Below, one piece after another: positions 31,985-38,263 of a stretch of 38,263 nucleotides of DNA. A program made the translations under genes and the position numbers. Numbering within the stretch: position 1 is the stretch's first letter; the number at the start of each line of letters is the position of its first letter. The stretch is taken from positions 1 to 38,263 of the forward strand of contig JAPPNE010000035.1 in the NCBI GenBank assembly GCA_028818775.1, read 5' to 3'. Below the pieces are notes generated by a model. That model was not told the DNA's origin and searched no databases. It saw nothing but the letters and a program-made list of their open reading frames with translations. This DNA is from Deltaproteobacteria bacterium (GTDB lineage Bacteria; Desulfobacterota; Binatia; UBA9968; JAJDTQ01).

Positions 31985-32353
31985 ATGTTCAAGAGAATCG
32001 ACCATGTAGCGCTCCATGTCGCGGACCTGGATCGCGCCATCACCTTCTATGAGGACAACTTCGGCTTCCGGAAGTACTTCCAGCATCAGTCCAACGCGGG
32101 CATGCAGATCGCGTACCTCAGGCTCGGCGACACCGTGCTGGAACTGACCCACAAGAGCGACGGCTCCATGACCGGTTTCCACTTCTGTCTGGAAACGGAC
32201 AACCTCGACGAAACGGTGGCCGATTTGCAGCGGCGCGGAGTGCCGCTGCTGCGCGCCCCCCACGACACCGCGGCGCGGGAGCCGCGTGAGGAAGGCTGGC
32301 GCCGGGTGGTCTTCGGCGGCCCCGACGGCGAGCAGATTGAACTGCGCGGCTAG
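31985..32353 (+). CDS. VOC family protein, glyoxalase I-like
   Basis: A 122-residue single-domain VOC protein: MFKRIDHVALHVADLDRAITFYEDNFGF at the N-terminus (possible metal His7), a TVLELTH segment near 58-64 with a candidate Glu ligand, TGFHFCLETDNLDETVADL near 72-90 with a second His, and a closing FGGPDGEQIEL. The spacing resembles methylmalonyl-CoA epimerase and lactoylglutathione lyase. GGGGA precedes the ATG at 31985. A promoter with 17-bp spacing lies just upstream. It has little similarity to the VOC protein at 14967-15386 beyond the fold. Substrate unknown. Confidence 0.85.
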   Translation: MFKRIDHVALHVADLDRAITFYEDNFGFRKYFQHQSNAGMQIAYLRLGDTVLELTHKSDGSMTGFHFCLETDNLDETVADLQRRGVPLLRAPHDTAAREPREEGWRRVVFGGPDGEQIELRG

Positions 32354-32406
32354 CAACCCGTTACGGGGGCTATCGCCTACAACGCCGAGGAACACGTTCA
32401 GGGATC

Positions 32407-32715
32407 ATGGCAGACTACGAAGCTCAGACCATCAGGCTCGATTGCCCCTGTTGCGGCGCGACGCTGATCGTCGATCCGTCGCTGGCGGTGGTGCTGCGGC
32501 ACGAAGCGCCGCCGCCGCAGCACAAGGCGCCGGACCTGAAGGACGCCGGCCGCATGCTTCGGGAAGAAGCGACACAGCGCGATCAGAAGTACCGGCACAT
32601 CCTCGACGCGGAAAAGGACAAGGGCAAAGTGCTCGACCGCAAGTTCCAGGAGCTGTTCAAGAAGGCCAAGGACGAGCCCATCGAGAAGCCGCTCAAGGAC
32701 ATCGACCTGGACTAG
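32407..32715 (+). CDS. Small protein with N-terminal CPCCG motif and charged helical tail
   Basis: A 102-residue protein. The start MADYEAQTIRLDCPCCGATLIVD looks like half of a zinc ribbon: three Cys (13, 15, 16) are present but no second Cys pair follows, so metal binding would need another chain or ligand. Residues about 45-102 are strongly charged and likely helical, with many Lys, Asp and Glu, ending in KDIDLD. AGGGA before the ATG supports translation. It follows the VOC gene by 53 bp on the same strand and is convergent with the Nudix gene. I do not recognise a named family. A nucleic-acid or protein-binding role is possible but unproven. Confidence 0.7.
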   Translation: MADYEAQTIRLDCPCCGATLIVDPSLAVVLRHEAPPPQHKAPDLKDAGRMLREEATQRDQKYRHILDAEKDKGKVLDRKFQELFKKAKDEPIEKPLKDIDLD

Positions 32716-32778
32716 CCTCAACCGCCGCGATCCCGGCCCTCCGGCAACGCCGCGGATCGTTGCCGTCCCCGTCCTCCC

Positions 32779-33360
32779 TCAACACGGCCTGACGGCCGCC
32801 GCCTCGTACCCGTAGACCAGCTCCAGCAACTGTTTCACCATGCGGGCCGTCGCGCCCCAGATGTCCCAGTCCTCGTATTGAAAGTGGTAGATGGGCTCCG
32901 ACCGCCGGGACAGGCGCGAGTCCAGGGTGAGTGCGTCCTGCCGCAGCAGTGCGGCCACCGGCACGGAGAACACCGCGGCCGTTTCCCGAGGGTCGGGTTT
33001 GAACTCGTAGGGATGGGGAATCAGACCCACGAACGGGGTCACCAGGAAATTGTACCCGGCCACCACCTGGTCGAGCTGGCCCACGATGCGCACATGATCG
33101 GGGTCGATGCCGATCTCTTCCCGGCTCTCCCGGAGCGCCGCGGCCAACGCGCCGGCGTCTTCCGGGTCGACGCTGCCGCCCGGAAACGCCACCTGCCCGC
33201 TGTGGGAACTGAGGTTCGCAGCCCGTAACGTGAGGATCAGGTAGTCGCCGTCCGCGCGCTCCTGGATCGGAGCGAGGACCGCCGCCGGCCGGAAGTCGTC
33301 TCCGGCGACGGCTTTGGGAGTCCGGGTCCGGAGGATCTCGAATCTCTCGGGGTGCGCCAT
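32779..33360 (-). CDS. Nudix hydrolase, CoA pyrophosphatase type
   Basis: A 193-residue Nudix protein. LILTLRAANLSSHSGQVAFPGG (about 42-63; key residues LTLR, HSGQVAFPGG) matches the motif that marks CoA diphosphatases, and the Nudix box continues as GGSVDPEDAG...ALRESREEIGI, with the metal-binding REEIG-type glutamates. It would cleave CoA or acyl-CoA to 4'-phosphopantetheine and 3',5'-ADP. The ATG at 33360 is chosen; an in-frame GTG at 33372 would add four residues. It is the last gene of a leftward run that begins with the LigB-like gene, 46 bp after the small barrel gene. Whether it belongs to that operon's job or is a bystander is unclear. Confidence 0.9.
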   Translation of the reverse strand: MAHPERFEILRTRTPKAVAGDDFRPAAVLAPIQERADGDYLILTLRAANLSSHSGQVAFPGGSVDPEDAGALAAALRESREEIGIDPDHVRIVGQLDQVVAGYNFLVTPFVGLIPHPYEFKPDPRETAAVFSVPVAALLRQDALTLDSRLSRRSEPIYHFQYEDWDIWGATARMVKQLLELVYGYEAAAVRPC

Positions 33361-33406
33361 CACGTCCGCCACCGGTTTCGCGAAGCGTGATCCGGCAGAC
33401 TTCCGG

Positions 33407-33736
33407 CTACTCCTCCCGCTTCAGCGACTCCGGGAAGTAGCGGGACGGCACCCACACCTTCGCGTCGAAGTTGGTGCATCCGAGAATCCGCAGCTCGCGC
33501 ATGATGCGGATGTAGTCCGGCGACTCGATGAAGCCCTGCCATGCCTGGAGGGAGTCGAACTCGACCATGATGGCGACCTGGGGGCTGACCTCCAGCGGGT
33601 TGCGCAGGTTGCGGATCTCGCGGACTCCGGGGGCCGCCAGGGTCATGGGCAGCCAGTCGTTCTTCGCCTTGTTGCTGTAGATGGTGAGGTTGGCCTTCTG
33701 GTCGGGCAGGTCCCACTGAACGATGTAATATACCAT
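33407..33736 (-). CDS. Small dimeric alpha/beta-barrel-like protein
   Basis: A 109-residue protein, MVYYIVQWDLPDQKANL at the start, then VAIMVEFDSLQAWQGFIESPDYIRIM and a WVPSRYFPES tail. The pattern (short beta strand, helix, a second strand-helix with WxxFxxSPxY) resembles the dimeric ferredoxin-like barrel of the EthD, NIPSNAP and antibiotic-monooxygenase type. AAGGA six bases upstream fixes the ATG, and the gene sits 20 bp after the SDR gene. It lies in an operon with extradiol dioxygenase subunits, where such small barrels often act as isomerases or accessory proteins of aromatic catabolism. The exact role is unknown. Confidence 0.75.
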   Translation of the reverse strand: MVYYIVQWDLPDQKANLTIYSNKAKNDWLPMTLAAPGVREIRNLRNPLEVSPQVAIMVEFDSLQAWQGFIESPDYIRIMRELRILGCTNFDAKVWVPSRYFPESLKREE

Positions 33737-33756
33737 GCTTGTTCCTTGCCTGTTCC

Positions 33757-34548
33757 TTACATGAGGGTGCGGACGAGCCCGCCGTCGATCAGGATAGCCG
33801 TGCCGGTGATGTAGCTCGCGCGGTCGGAGCCGAGGAAGACCACCAGGTCGGCCACTTCCTCGGACTGCCCGAAACGTTTCACGGGGATCTCCTCCCGGCT
33901 CTGCTGCTGCACCTGCTCCAGCGGCAGGTTCATCCGCTTGGCCCGGGCCACGTTGAGGCTGTGGTGCCGCTCGGTGTCGATGCGGCCGGGCAGCACCGTG
34001 TTGACGAGGATGTTGTCCGGCCCCAGCTCGCGCGACAAGGTCCGCGCCCAGCCCACGACGCCCGTGCGGAACGTGTTGGACAGGATCAGGCCGGCGATGG
34101 GCTCCTTGACCCCGTAGGAAGTGATGTTGATGATGCGTCCCGCCCCCACCTTCTTCATGTGCGGCACGGCCTCGCGGGTGAGCCGCACGGTGCCCATGAG
34201 GCTCAGGTTGTAGGCCGCCATCCAGTCGTCCTCGCTCAGGGCGTCGAAGGTCCCGAACGGAGGGCCGCCGGCGTTGTTCACGATCACGTCCACGCGCCCG
34301 AAGGCCTCGACGCTCTTTTCCACGTAGTTGCGGATGTCGTCGTAGCTGGACATGTCCGCCGGCGTGGCCAGGACCTCGCCGCCGGTGGACTTGCGGATCT
34401 CCTCCGCGGCCTTCTCCAGCGCCTCGCTGCCGCGGGCGCACATGCTCACCTTGGCCCCCTCGCGGGCGAAACCCTCGGCGATGGCCCGCCCCATCCCCTG
34501 GCTCGCGCCCGCCACCAGCGCCACCTTGCCTGTCAAACCCAGATCCAT
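33757..34548 (-). CDS. Short-chain dehydrogenase/reductase fold protein without the Tyr-Lys catalytic pair
   Basis: A 263-residue classical-length SDR. The nucleotide-binding motif AGASQGMGRAIA is at 13-24, NNAGG at 91-95 and the active-site Ser in ITSYG at 144. The YxxxK pair is missing: where Tyr and Lys should stand the sequence is Ser157 and Arg161 (SNTFR). The C-terminus, SYITGTAILIDGG, is normal. Known SDR subgroups related to beta-ketoacyl-ACP reductase also lack a full catalytic tetrad, so the protein may be active by another residue or be a binding protein. It lies between LigA-like and barrel genes in a compact leftward operon, spaced 28 and 20 bp. Confidence 0.88.
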   Translation of the reverse strand: MDLGLTGKVALVAGASQGMGRAIAEGFAREGAKVSMCARGSEALEKAAEEIRKSTGGEVLATPADMSSYDDIRNYVEKSVEAFGRVDVIVNNAGGPPFGTFDALSEDDWMAAYNLSLMGTVRLTREAVPHMKKVGAGRIINITSYGVKEPIAGLILSNTFRTGVVGWARTLSRELGPDNILVNTVLPGRIDTERHHSLNVARAKRMNLPLEQVQQQSREEIPVKRFGQSEEVADLVVFLGSDRASYITGTAILIDGGLVRTLM

Positions 34549-34576
34549 CCAAAGCTCCTTGTCATGTCGGGCGCCG

Positions 34577-34822
34577 TCACTTCTGCGTCCAGTAAATGTT
34601 GTCGTCGAACTCGGAATCCAGCCGCATCAGGTAGAGCGCCAGCATCCCGTGGGCGCCCAGCGGACGCAACTGCCGCGGGTCCCGGGTCTTCAGGGCGGCG
34701 ACCTCCTCGTCGCTCAGGTCATAGCCGGACAAGGCCGTGTCGAGGTCGGACTTGGCCTGGTCCACGGCGCCGGGCTTCATCTTGAGGTCGAAGAGGAACC
34801 GGTTCAGGTGATATCGGCTCAT
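34577..34822 (-). CDS. LigA-like small subunit of an extradiol dioxygenase
   Basis: An 81-residue, mainly helical protein. The helix YDLSDEEVAALKTRDPRQLRPLGAHGMLALYLMRL is typical of the LigA (alpha) subunit of protocatechuate 4,5-dioxygenase-type enzymes, where it caps the active site of LigB; key residues here are the DPRxL and the LGAHG motifs. The family ranges from about 80 residues to the 139-residue Sphingobium LigA, so this is a short form. It starts 58 bp after the LigB-like gene, supporting a two-subunit enzyme. The ring-fission substrate is unknown. Confidence 0.85.
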   Translation of the reverse strand: MSRYHLNRFLFDLKMKPGAVDQAKSDLDTALSGYDLSDEEVAALKTRDPRQLRPLGAHGMLALYLMRLDSEFDDNIYWTQK

Positions 34823-34880
34823 GAGGTGCTCTCGGGTGCGTTGTGGTCGCGGACTCGGCCGGGTGAGGGGTGCCGGAGCG

Positions 34881-35744
34881 TCAGATCTTCCAACTGGCGA
34901 AACCCCATCCGGTGGCGACGTGGTCGGGCATGTAGAAGGTGTCGGCGGCCGGCGTGTCGCTCACGGCTCCCACCGTGACCATCCAGTTCAGGAACTCGGT
35001 GTTGCCGGACTGGCGCAGTTGCTCCAGGGTCAGGTCCGCCAGCGCGGCGCCCCGGCCCGCGCGCATCCGCTCCAGCAACCCTTGGTCGAAGCTCGTGTCG
35101 ATCTCGCCGATCCGGGGCGACCCAGGAAAGTGCGACAGCCCACCGGTGGCGAGCATGGCCACCCGTTCGGGCGCCGCGTCCGCCACCTCCCGGATCAGCC
35201 TTCCAAGCGCGTAGCAGCGGGCCGGCGTGGGCAGCGGGTCGATCCAGGTGTTGACGAAAATCGGCAGGATCGGGATCTCCGGCTCGCGCAGCAGGAAATG
35301 CAGCGGCACGAGCTGGGTGTGCTGCAGCTCGATGTCCTCGCCGAAGGACAGGTCGAGACCGGCGTCCACCCCGGCCTTCAGGATGGCGCGGCCGAGATCG
35401 GCATGGTTGCGGTAGTGGAACCGGTGGCGGGTGAACTGGCCGCGCACCTCGTCCGCCAGCGTCACGAAGAACGTCGGTATGTTGTCGAAGAAGAAGTTCA
35501 CGAACTGGTCGTTGGCCACCACGATCAGCACGTCGGGCCGGGCCGCTTCAAGGTCGGCGCGAAGCACGGAAAAAGCGTGCTCGGCGTCCTGCCGCAGCTT
35601 CTGCTGCGCCTCCAGGGAGGGCCTGGTCCCGGCCGCCTGCGGCGCCATGCGGTAGTGGAGCGTCATGAACTCTTCCCACTCCGCGCCCGGTTCGAGCAGG
35701 ATGTTGGGGGCGTGGCTTGCGGCCACGGCGGCGACGAATGGCAT
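34881..35744 (-). CDS. LigB-like catalytic subunit of a type II extradiol dioxygenase
   Basis: A 287-residue LigB-family protein. Compared by eye with Sphingobium LigB (Fe ligands His12, His61, Glu242; catalytic His195; His127), the matching residues are His11 (ASHAP), Gln80 (NDQF in place of NDH), Glu250 (SGNTEF), His205 (GGLSHF) and His142 (LQHTQLVPL). One iron ligand is thus changed from His to Gln, encoded by CAG. The ATG at 35744 places the first His normally; an upstream TTG at 35801 is unlikely. It heads a leftward operon with LigA-like, SDR, barrel and Nudix genes. It would cleave a catechol-type ring with O2 if iron still binds. Substrate unknown. Confidence 0.88.
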   Translation of the reverse strand: MPFVAAVAASHAPNILLEPGAEWEEFMTLHYRMAPQAAGTRPSLEAQQKLRQDAEHAFSVLRADLEAARPDVLIVVANDQFVNFFFDNIPTFFVTLADEVRGQFTRHRFHYRNHADLGRAILKAGVDAGLDLSFGEDIELQHTQLVPLHFLLREPEIPILPIFVNTWIDPLPTPARCYALGRLIREVADAAPERVAMLATGGLSHFPGSPRIGEIDTSFDQGLLERMRAGRGAALADLTLEQLRQSGNTEFLNWMVTVGAVSDTPAADTFYMPDHVATGWGFASWKI

Positions 35745-35759
35745 CTTGAGCGGATTCCC

Positions 35760-35789
35760 TTCTGAATGGGTGGCAAATGATGGTATAAT
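35760..35789 (+). promoter_or_regulatory. Predicted extended -10 promoter of the L,D-transpeptidase gene
   Basis: TATAAT at 35784-35789 is a perfect -10 box and is preceded by TGG, making an extended -10. The -35 (TTCTGA, 35760-35765) is weak, as is usual with an extended -10. The transcript would start near 35796 and carry the stem-loop repeat in its leader. Confidence 0.55.
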
Positions 35790-35808
35790 CCGGTCCAACA
35801 AATTTCAA
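35780..35808 (-). promoter_or_regulatory. Predicted promoter of the LigB-LigA operon
   Basis: On the minus strand TTGAAA (35808-35803) and TACCAT (35785-35780) are 17 bp apart, with five and four consensus matches. It overlaps the rightward promoter, so the two divergent transcripts may compete for polymerase. Confidence 0.4.
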
Positions 35809-35846
35809 CCAGCCCCAAGGCTCATCGACAGTCGCCGTCCACCATC

Positions 35847-35882
35847 CGTCATTCCCGCGAAAGCGGGAATCCAGGGGTGGAG
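35847..35882 (+). repeat. dRS3-like stem-loop repeat, full copy 2
   Basis: Differs from the copy at 12194-12229 at one of 36 positions. The hairpin ATTCCCGCGAAAGCGGGAAT (35851-35870) has an 8-bp stem and a GAAA loop, a GNRA-type tetraloop if transcribed. It lies in the predicted leader of the L,D-transpeptidase gene, ending 24 bp before the chosen ATG. Confidence 0.75.
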
Positions 35883-35906
35883 CGGGGCAAGGCCAGGGAC
35901 AAGTTC

Positions 35907-36881
35907 ATGCGGAAATGGTTCTGGTGCGTTCTCCTCGTCTACGGACTCGCGGCTTTCCCCGCCCCTTCAATGGGGGAGCCGTGGGAGCCCGCTACCGCGG
36001 TTTTTGAATACCGTGAGCCCACCGACGACGAGACCGGCGAAAGTCACGCTTCCACGATCATCGGGGACCGGACGACGTACATCGCCGAACACAAGGACAC
36101 CCTGCTCGACGTCGCCCGCCGGAACCACCTCGGCTACACGGAGCTGATGCTGGCCAACCCGGGCGTGGACCCCTGGCTGCCCGGCAAGGGCACGCCGGTG
36201 GCGATCCCGTCCCGGTGGATCCTTCCCGACGCCCCGCGCGAGGGCATCGTCCTCAACATCCCCGAGATGAGACTGTACTACTATCTGCCGGACTCCAGGG
36301 TGATGACGTTTCCGCTTGGGGTGGGCGTCGAGGGCCAGCACACGCCCGCGGGGAAGTACCGCATCCGGCAGAAGCGCGAGAACCCCACCTGGTACGTGCC
36401 GGTTTCGATCCAGAAAGAGCGGGGGCCGGACCAACCCAAGGTGGTCCCGCCGGGGCCTGACAACCCGTTGGGCAAGTACTGGATGCGCCTGGACCATACC
36501 AGCTATGGCATCCACGGCACCAACCACCCCTGGGCCATCGGCCGCCGCGTGACGCACGGCTGCATCCGCCTCTACCCCGAGGATATCGCCTACCTCTATT
36601 CCATGGTTCCGGAGGGGACGCCCACGCGCGTGCTCTACCAACACGCCAAGGTGGGTGTCCGGGACGGGAAGGCCTACTTCCAGGTCTACCGCTACGGGCG
36701 CGCCACCGACAGCGAGCTCATGGCCATCCTCATCGGGCGGATCGTCAGCCTCAAGCTCGACGTCGACCTGCGCAAGTTGCGGGAACTCCTGCCGGACCTG
36801 CCCGACGGCGCCATGACCCCCCTGCCGCCGCGGGAAACGAAACCCCTGATGGCGGATACCGCCGCGGGAACCGCCTCCTGA
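35907..36881 (+). CDS. L,D-transpeptidase with LysM domain (ErfK/YbiS/YkuD family)
   Basis: A 324-residue exported peptidoglycan cross-linking enzyme. A signal peptide (about 1-23, MRKWFWCVLLVYGLAAFPAP) is followed by a LysM-like peptidoglycan-binding segment (about 55-103, TYIAEHKDTLLDVARRN) and the YkuD catalytic domain (about 113-245) with HGT (His203) and the active-site HGCIRL giving His217 and Cys219. The ATG at 35907 has AGGGA seven bases upstream. An in-frame GTG at 35877 lies inside the repeat and would spoil the signal peptide. The product would form 3-3 cross-links or attach proteins to the wall in the periplasm. The C-terminal tail (about 285-324) is Pro/Thr-rich with no clear domain. 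Confidence 0.93.
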   Translation: MRKWFWCVLLVYGLAAFPAPSMGEPWEPATAVFEYREPTDDETGESHASTIIGDRTTYIAEHKDTLLDVARRNHLGYTELMLANPGVDPWLPGKGTPVAIPSRWILPDAPREGIVLNIPEMRLYYYLPDSRVMTFPLGVGVEGQHTPAGKYRIRQKRENPTWYVPVSIQKERGPDQPKVVPPGPDNPLGKYWMRLDHTSYGIHGTNHPWAIGRRVTHGCIRLYPEDIAYLYSMVPEGTPTRVLYQHAKVGVRDGKAYFQVYRYGRATDSELMAILIGRIVSLKLDVDLRKLRELLPDLPDGAMTPLPPRETKPLMADTAAGTAS

Positions 36882-36900
36882 AACACGCCGCGGAGCGGCA

Positions 36901-37755
36901 TCACGTCCGGTACTTCTCGTCCAGGGCGTACTTCTCCTCGAGCCCCACGATGTCGTGGAAGTCGTCGAACGGCAGCAGCCCGTCCATGAGTTCCTTGGCG
37001 GTGCCTTTTTCCCGGAGGTTGGAGTAGTACTTCTGCAGCGCCATGGCCGCTGAATAGAGCGGACCCACCGGCCACACGATCAGTGTGAAGCCCAGCTCCC
37101 GCAACTCCGCCGGCGTCATGAGCGGCGTGACCCCGCGCTCGATCATGTTGGCCACCAGCGGACCGGGGATGTTGCGGGCGATCTCGCTCATCTCCTCGCG
37201 GCTCTCCGGCGCCTCGATGAAGACGGCGTCGGCGCCGTTCTCCTTGAAGGCGAGGCCGCGCCGGATGGCCTCTTCCAGTCCCAGGGCCTGGCGTGCGTCG
37301 GTCCGGGCCACGATGAAGAGATCGCCGTCCGCGCGCGCCGCCGCCGCGGCGTTGAGCTTCTTCAAGTACTCGTCCAGCGGCACCACCTGCTTGCCGCGCA
37401 TGTGGCCGCAACGCTTGGGCCACACCTGGTCCTCCAGGAACATGCCCGCCGCCCCCGCCCGCATCAGCTCGTTGACGGTGCGCACCACGTTGACCGCGTT
37501 GCCGTACCCCGTATCCGAGTCCACGATCACCGGCGTCCGCACCGCGCCGCAGATGCGGTAGATGGTGTTCAGCATCTCGGTCTGCGTGAGGATGCCGAAG
37601 TCCGGCTCCCCCAGGAACGTCGCCGAGATCCCGTACCCGGTGGTGAAGATCACGTCGAACCCCGCGCGCTCGGCGATGCGCGCGCTCAGCGCGTCGTAGA
37701 CACCGGGCATGACCAGGGTTCCCTGCCGGTCGAGAGCTTCCTTGACTCTGCTCAT
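36901..37755 (-). CDS. Isocitrate lyase/PEP mutase family enzyme
   Basis: A 284-residue TIM-barrel enzyme of the phosphoenolpyruvate mutase/isocitrate lyase family. Metal and substrate residues are seen: DSDTGYG (Asp79, Asp81), EDQ (108-110) and the catalytic loop KRCGH (114-118), whose Cys116 marks true C-C lyases such as 2-methylisocitrate lyase rather than phosphonate mutases. ARTDAR near 152 and EAPES further on are also conserved. The start at ATG 37755 is chosen because GGAGG lies five bases upstream; an upstream TTG (37767) is unlikely. It follows the ferredoxin gene by 76 bp. It may be a methylisocitrate, dimethylmalate or oxaloacetate-type lyase. Confidence 0.9.
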   Translation of the reverse strand: MSRVKEALDRQGTLVMPGVYDALSARIAERAGFDVIFTTGYGISATFLGEPDFGILTQTEMLNTIYRICGAVRTPVIVDSDTGYGNAVNVVRTVNELMRAGAAGMFLEDQVWPKRCGHMRGKQVVPLDEYLKKLNAAAAARADGDLFIVARTDARQALGLEEAIRRGLAFKENGADAVFIEAPESREEMSEIARNIPGPLVANMIERGVTPLMTPAELRELGFTLIVWPVGPLYSAAMALQKYYSNLREKGTAKELMDGLLPFDDFHDIVGLEEKYALDEKYRT

Positions 37756-37831
37756 TTGGGCCTCCAAGGAATTATTTGACGGGTGACGTCGCCGCGAAGC
37801 CGGCCGGAAGCAGTAACGCCGGGGTCGCGGC

Positions 37832-38116
37832 CTATTCCGCGGGAATCTCCACGATCACGTCGCCGAGCACCTTGGCGACGCAGCCCAGTCGGTCGGCTTC
37901 GTCCGATTCGAGCATGGACAGCGTGAGCTCTTCGTTGTCGTCCATGGGGCTCAGGTTGTTCTGCCCTGCCAGGATCCTGACCTTGTCGGTGCCGCAGATG
38001 GCCTCGGTGCAGTCGTGGCGCAGCTTGACCCCGTTGCGTATCGCGGCCACCAGGATGGTGGTGCCGTCCTCGACCTCGAAGCTCTGTCCCAGGGGCATGA
38101 AAGTGACTTTGGGCAT
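37832..38116 (-). CDS. [2Fe-2S] ferredoxin with Asp in place of the third cysteine
   Basis: A 94-residue plant-type ferredoxin fold: MPKVTFMPLGQSFEVEDGTT, then the cluster loop CTEAICGTD and a final Cys in RLGCVAKV. Ligands by position are Cys36, Cys41, Asp44 and Cys79; the usual third Cys is Asp (GAC codon). The [2Fe-2S] domain of E. coli SdhB has Asp at the same place, so cluster binding is still likely, with altered potential. The ATG at 38116 gives a normal ferredoxin start, although the frame is open to the window edge at 38263. The gene is upstream of the lyase gene on the same strand. Its redox partner could be any oxygenase in the region. Confidence 0.88.
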   Translation of the reverse strand: MPKVTFMPLGQSFEVEDGTTILVAAIRNGVKLRHDCTEAICGTDKVRILAGQNNLSPMDDNEELTLSMLESDEADRLGCVAKVLGDVIVEIPAE

Positions 38117-38181
38117 GGCGGGTTTGTAGGAGACGGCCGGAGGGATGTCAAGTTTCGCCCTAGTGTCGCGTCCCGCAAATA

Positions 38182-38208
38182 CCTGCGATAAGTTGCGCAG
38201 GATTTTTT
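38182..38208 (+). terminator. Terminator-like hairpin near the window edge
   Basis: CCTGCG (38182-38187) and CGCAGG (38196-38201) form a six-pair stem with an eight-base loop, followed by A and six T (38203-38208). On the plus strand this is a Rho-independent terminator shape, but no rightward gene ends nearby. It may be part of a repeat that extends beyond the window. Confidence 0.4.
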
Positions 38209-38263
38209 GTCGTCGGCAAGGCGCGATGACGAGCAGTGGCAGGCACCACGCGAGGAAGAGCAA

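Noticed and set aside
1..38263. CRISPR array, tRNA, rRNA or intact insertion sequence
   Set aside because: I looked for regularly spaced repeats, cloverleaf-like sequence and transposase motifs and saw none. A covariance-model scan would be needed to exclude small RNAs.

Overview
The window is a GC-rich, gene-dense chromosomal stretch. It holds about 36 protein genes, no rRNA, tRNA or CRISPR array that I can see, and no complete insertion sequence. Oxygen-dependent haem synthesis (hemE, a HemY-type protoporphyrinogen oxidase), flavin monooxygenase-like proteins, an extradiol dioxygenase pair and several solute uptake parts suggest an aerobic, free-living or host-associated heterotrophic bacterium, probably Gram-negative. 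The mix of tripartite tricarboxylate (TTT) transporter parts, class III CoA-transferase, luciferase-like oxidoreductases and Cox-type molybdenum hydroxylase is common in uncultivated lineages near Deltaproteobacteria or Tectomicrobia and in some Alpha- and Betaproteobacteria. I cannot place it more exactly from sequence alone.

Layout. 1-2489: tail of a peptide ABC ATPase, an alpha/beta hydrolase and an FMN 2-hydroxyacid oxidase. 2490-8225: a TetR regulator, a heterodimeric ABC exporter with one degenerate ATP site, and a TSUP-family permease. 8475-14802: a luciferase-like oxidoreductase, radA and dinB back to back, then hemE and hemG/hemY. 14967-20268: a molybdenum hydroxylase operon (iron-sulfur, molybdenum and FAD subunits plus a VOC protein) divergent from an NAD-dependent epimerase. 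20295-23213: a ferritin-like protein and a CMD/CoA-transferase/MaoC operon. 23253-28867: a TTT uptake cluster with a fused TctA-TctB permease, two paralogous binding proteins and a luciferase-like oxidoreductase. 29075-30817: a short ORF and an orphan NuoE/NuoF-like pair. 30852-32715: small proteins, aat and a second VOC protein. 32779-35744: a leftward operon of LigB-like and LigA-like dioxygenase subunits, an SDR, a small barrel protein and a Nudix hydrolase. 35907-38116: an L,D-transpeptidase, an isocitrate lyase/PEP mutase family enzyme and a [2Fe-2S] ferredoxin.

How the genes may work together (inference): most of the window looks like uptake and breakdown of organic acids or aromatic compounds, interspersed with housekeeping genes (radA, dinB, hemE, hemG, aat). 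Several catabolic-looking proteins have lost or changed the residues that define their families: LigB His to Gln, SDR Tyr/Lys to Ser/Arg, MaoC Asp/His to Leu/Phe, and ferredoxin Cys to Asp. Their textbook reactions should not be assumed.

Non-coding structure: two near-identical 36-bp copies plus one partial copy of an ATTCCC-N8-GGGAAT repeat (the form of the neisserial dRS3 element), a long stem-loop between a TTT binding-protein gene and its permease, a GC-rich hairpin inside the molybdenum hydroxylase operon, and several sigma70-like promoters in divergent gaps.
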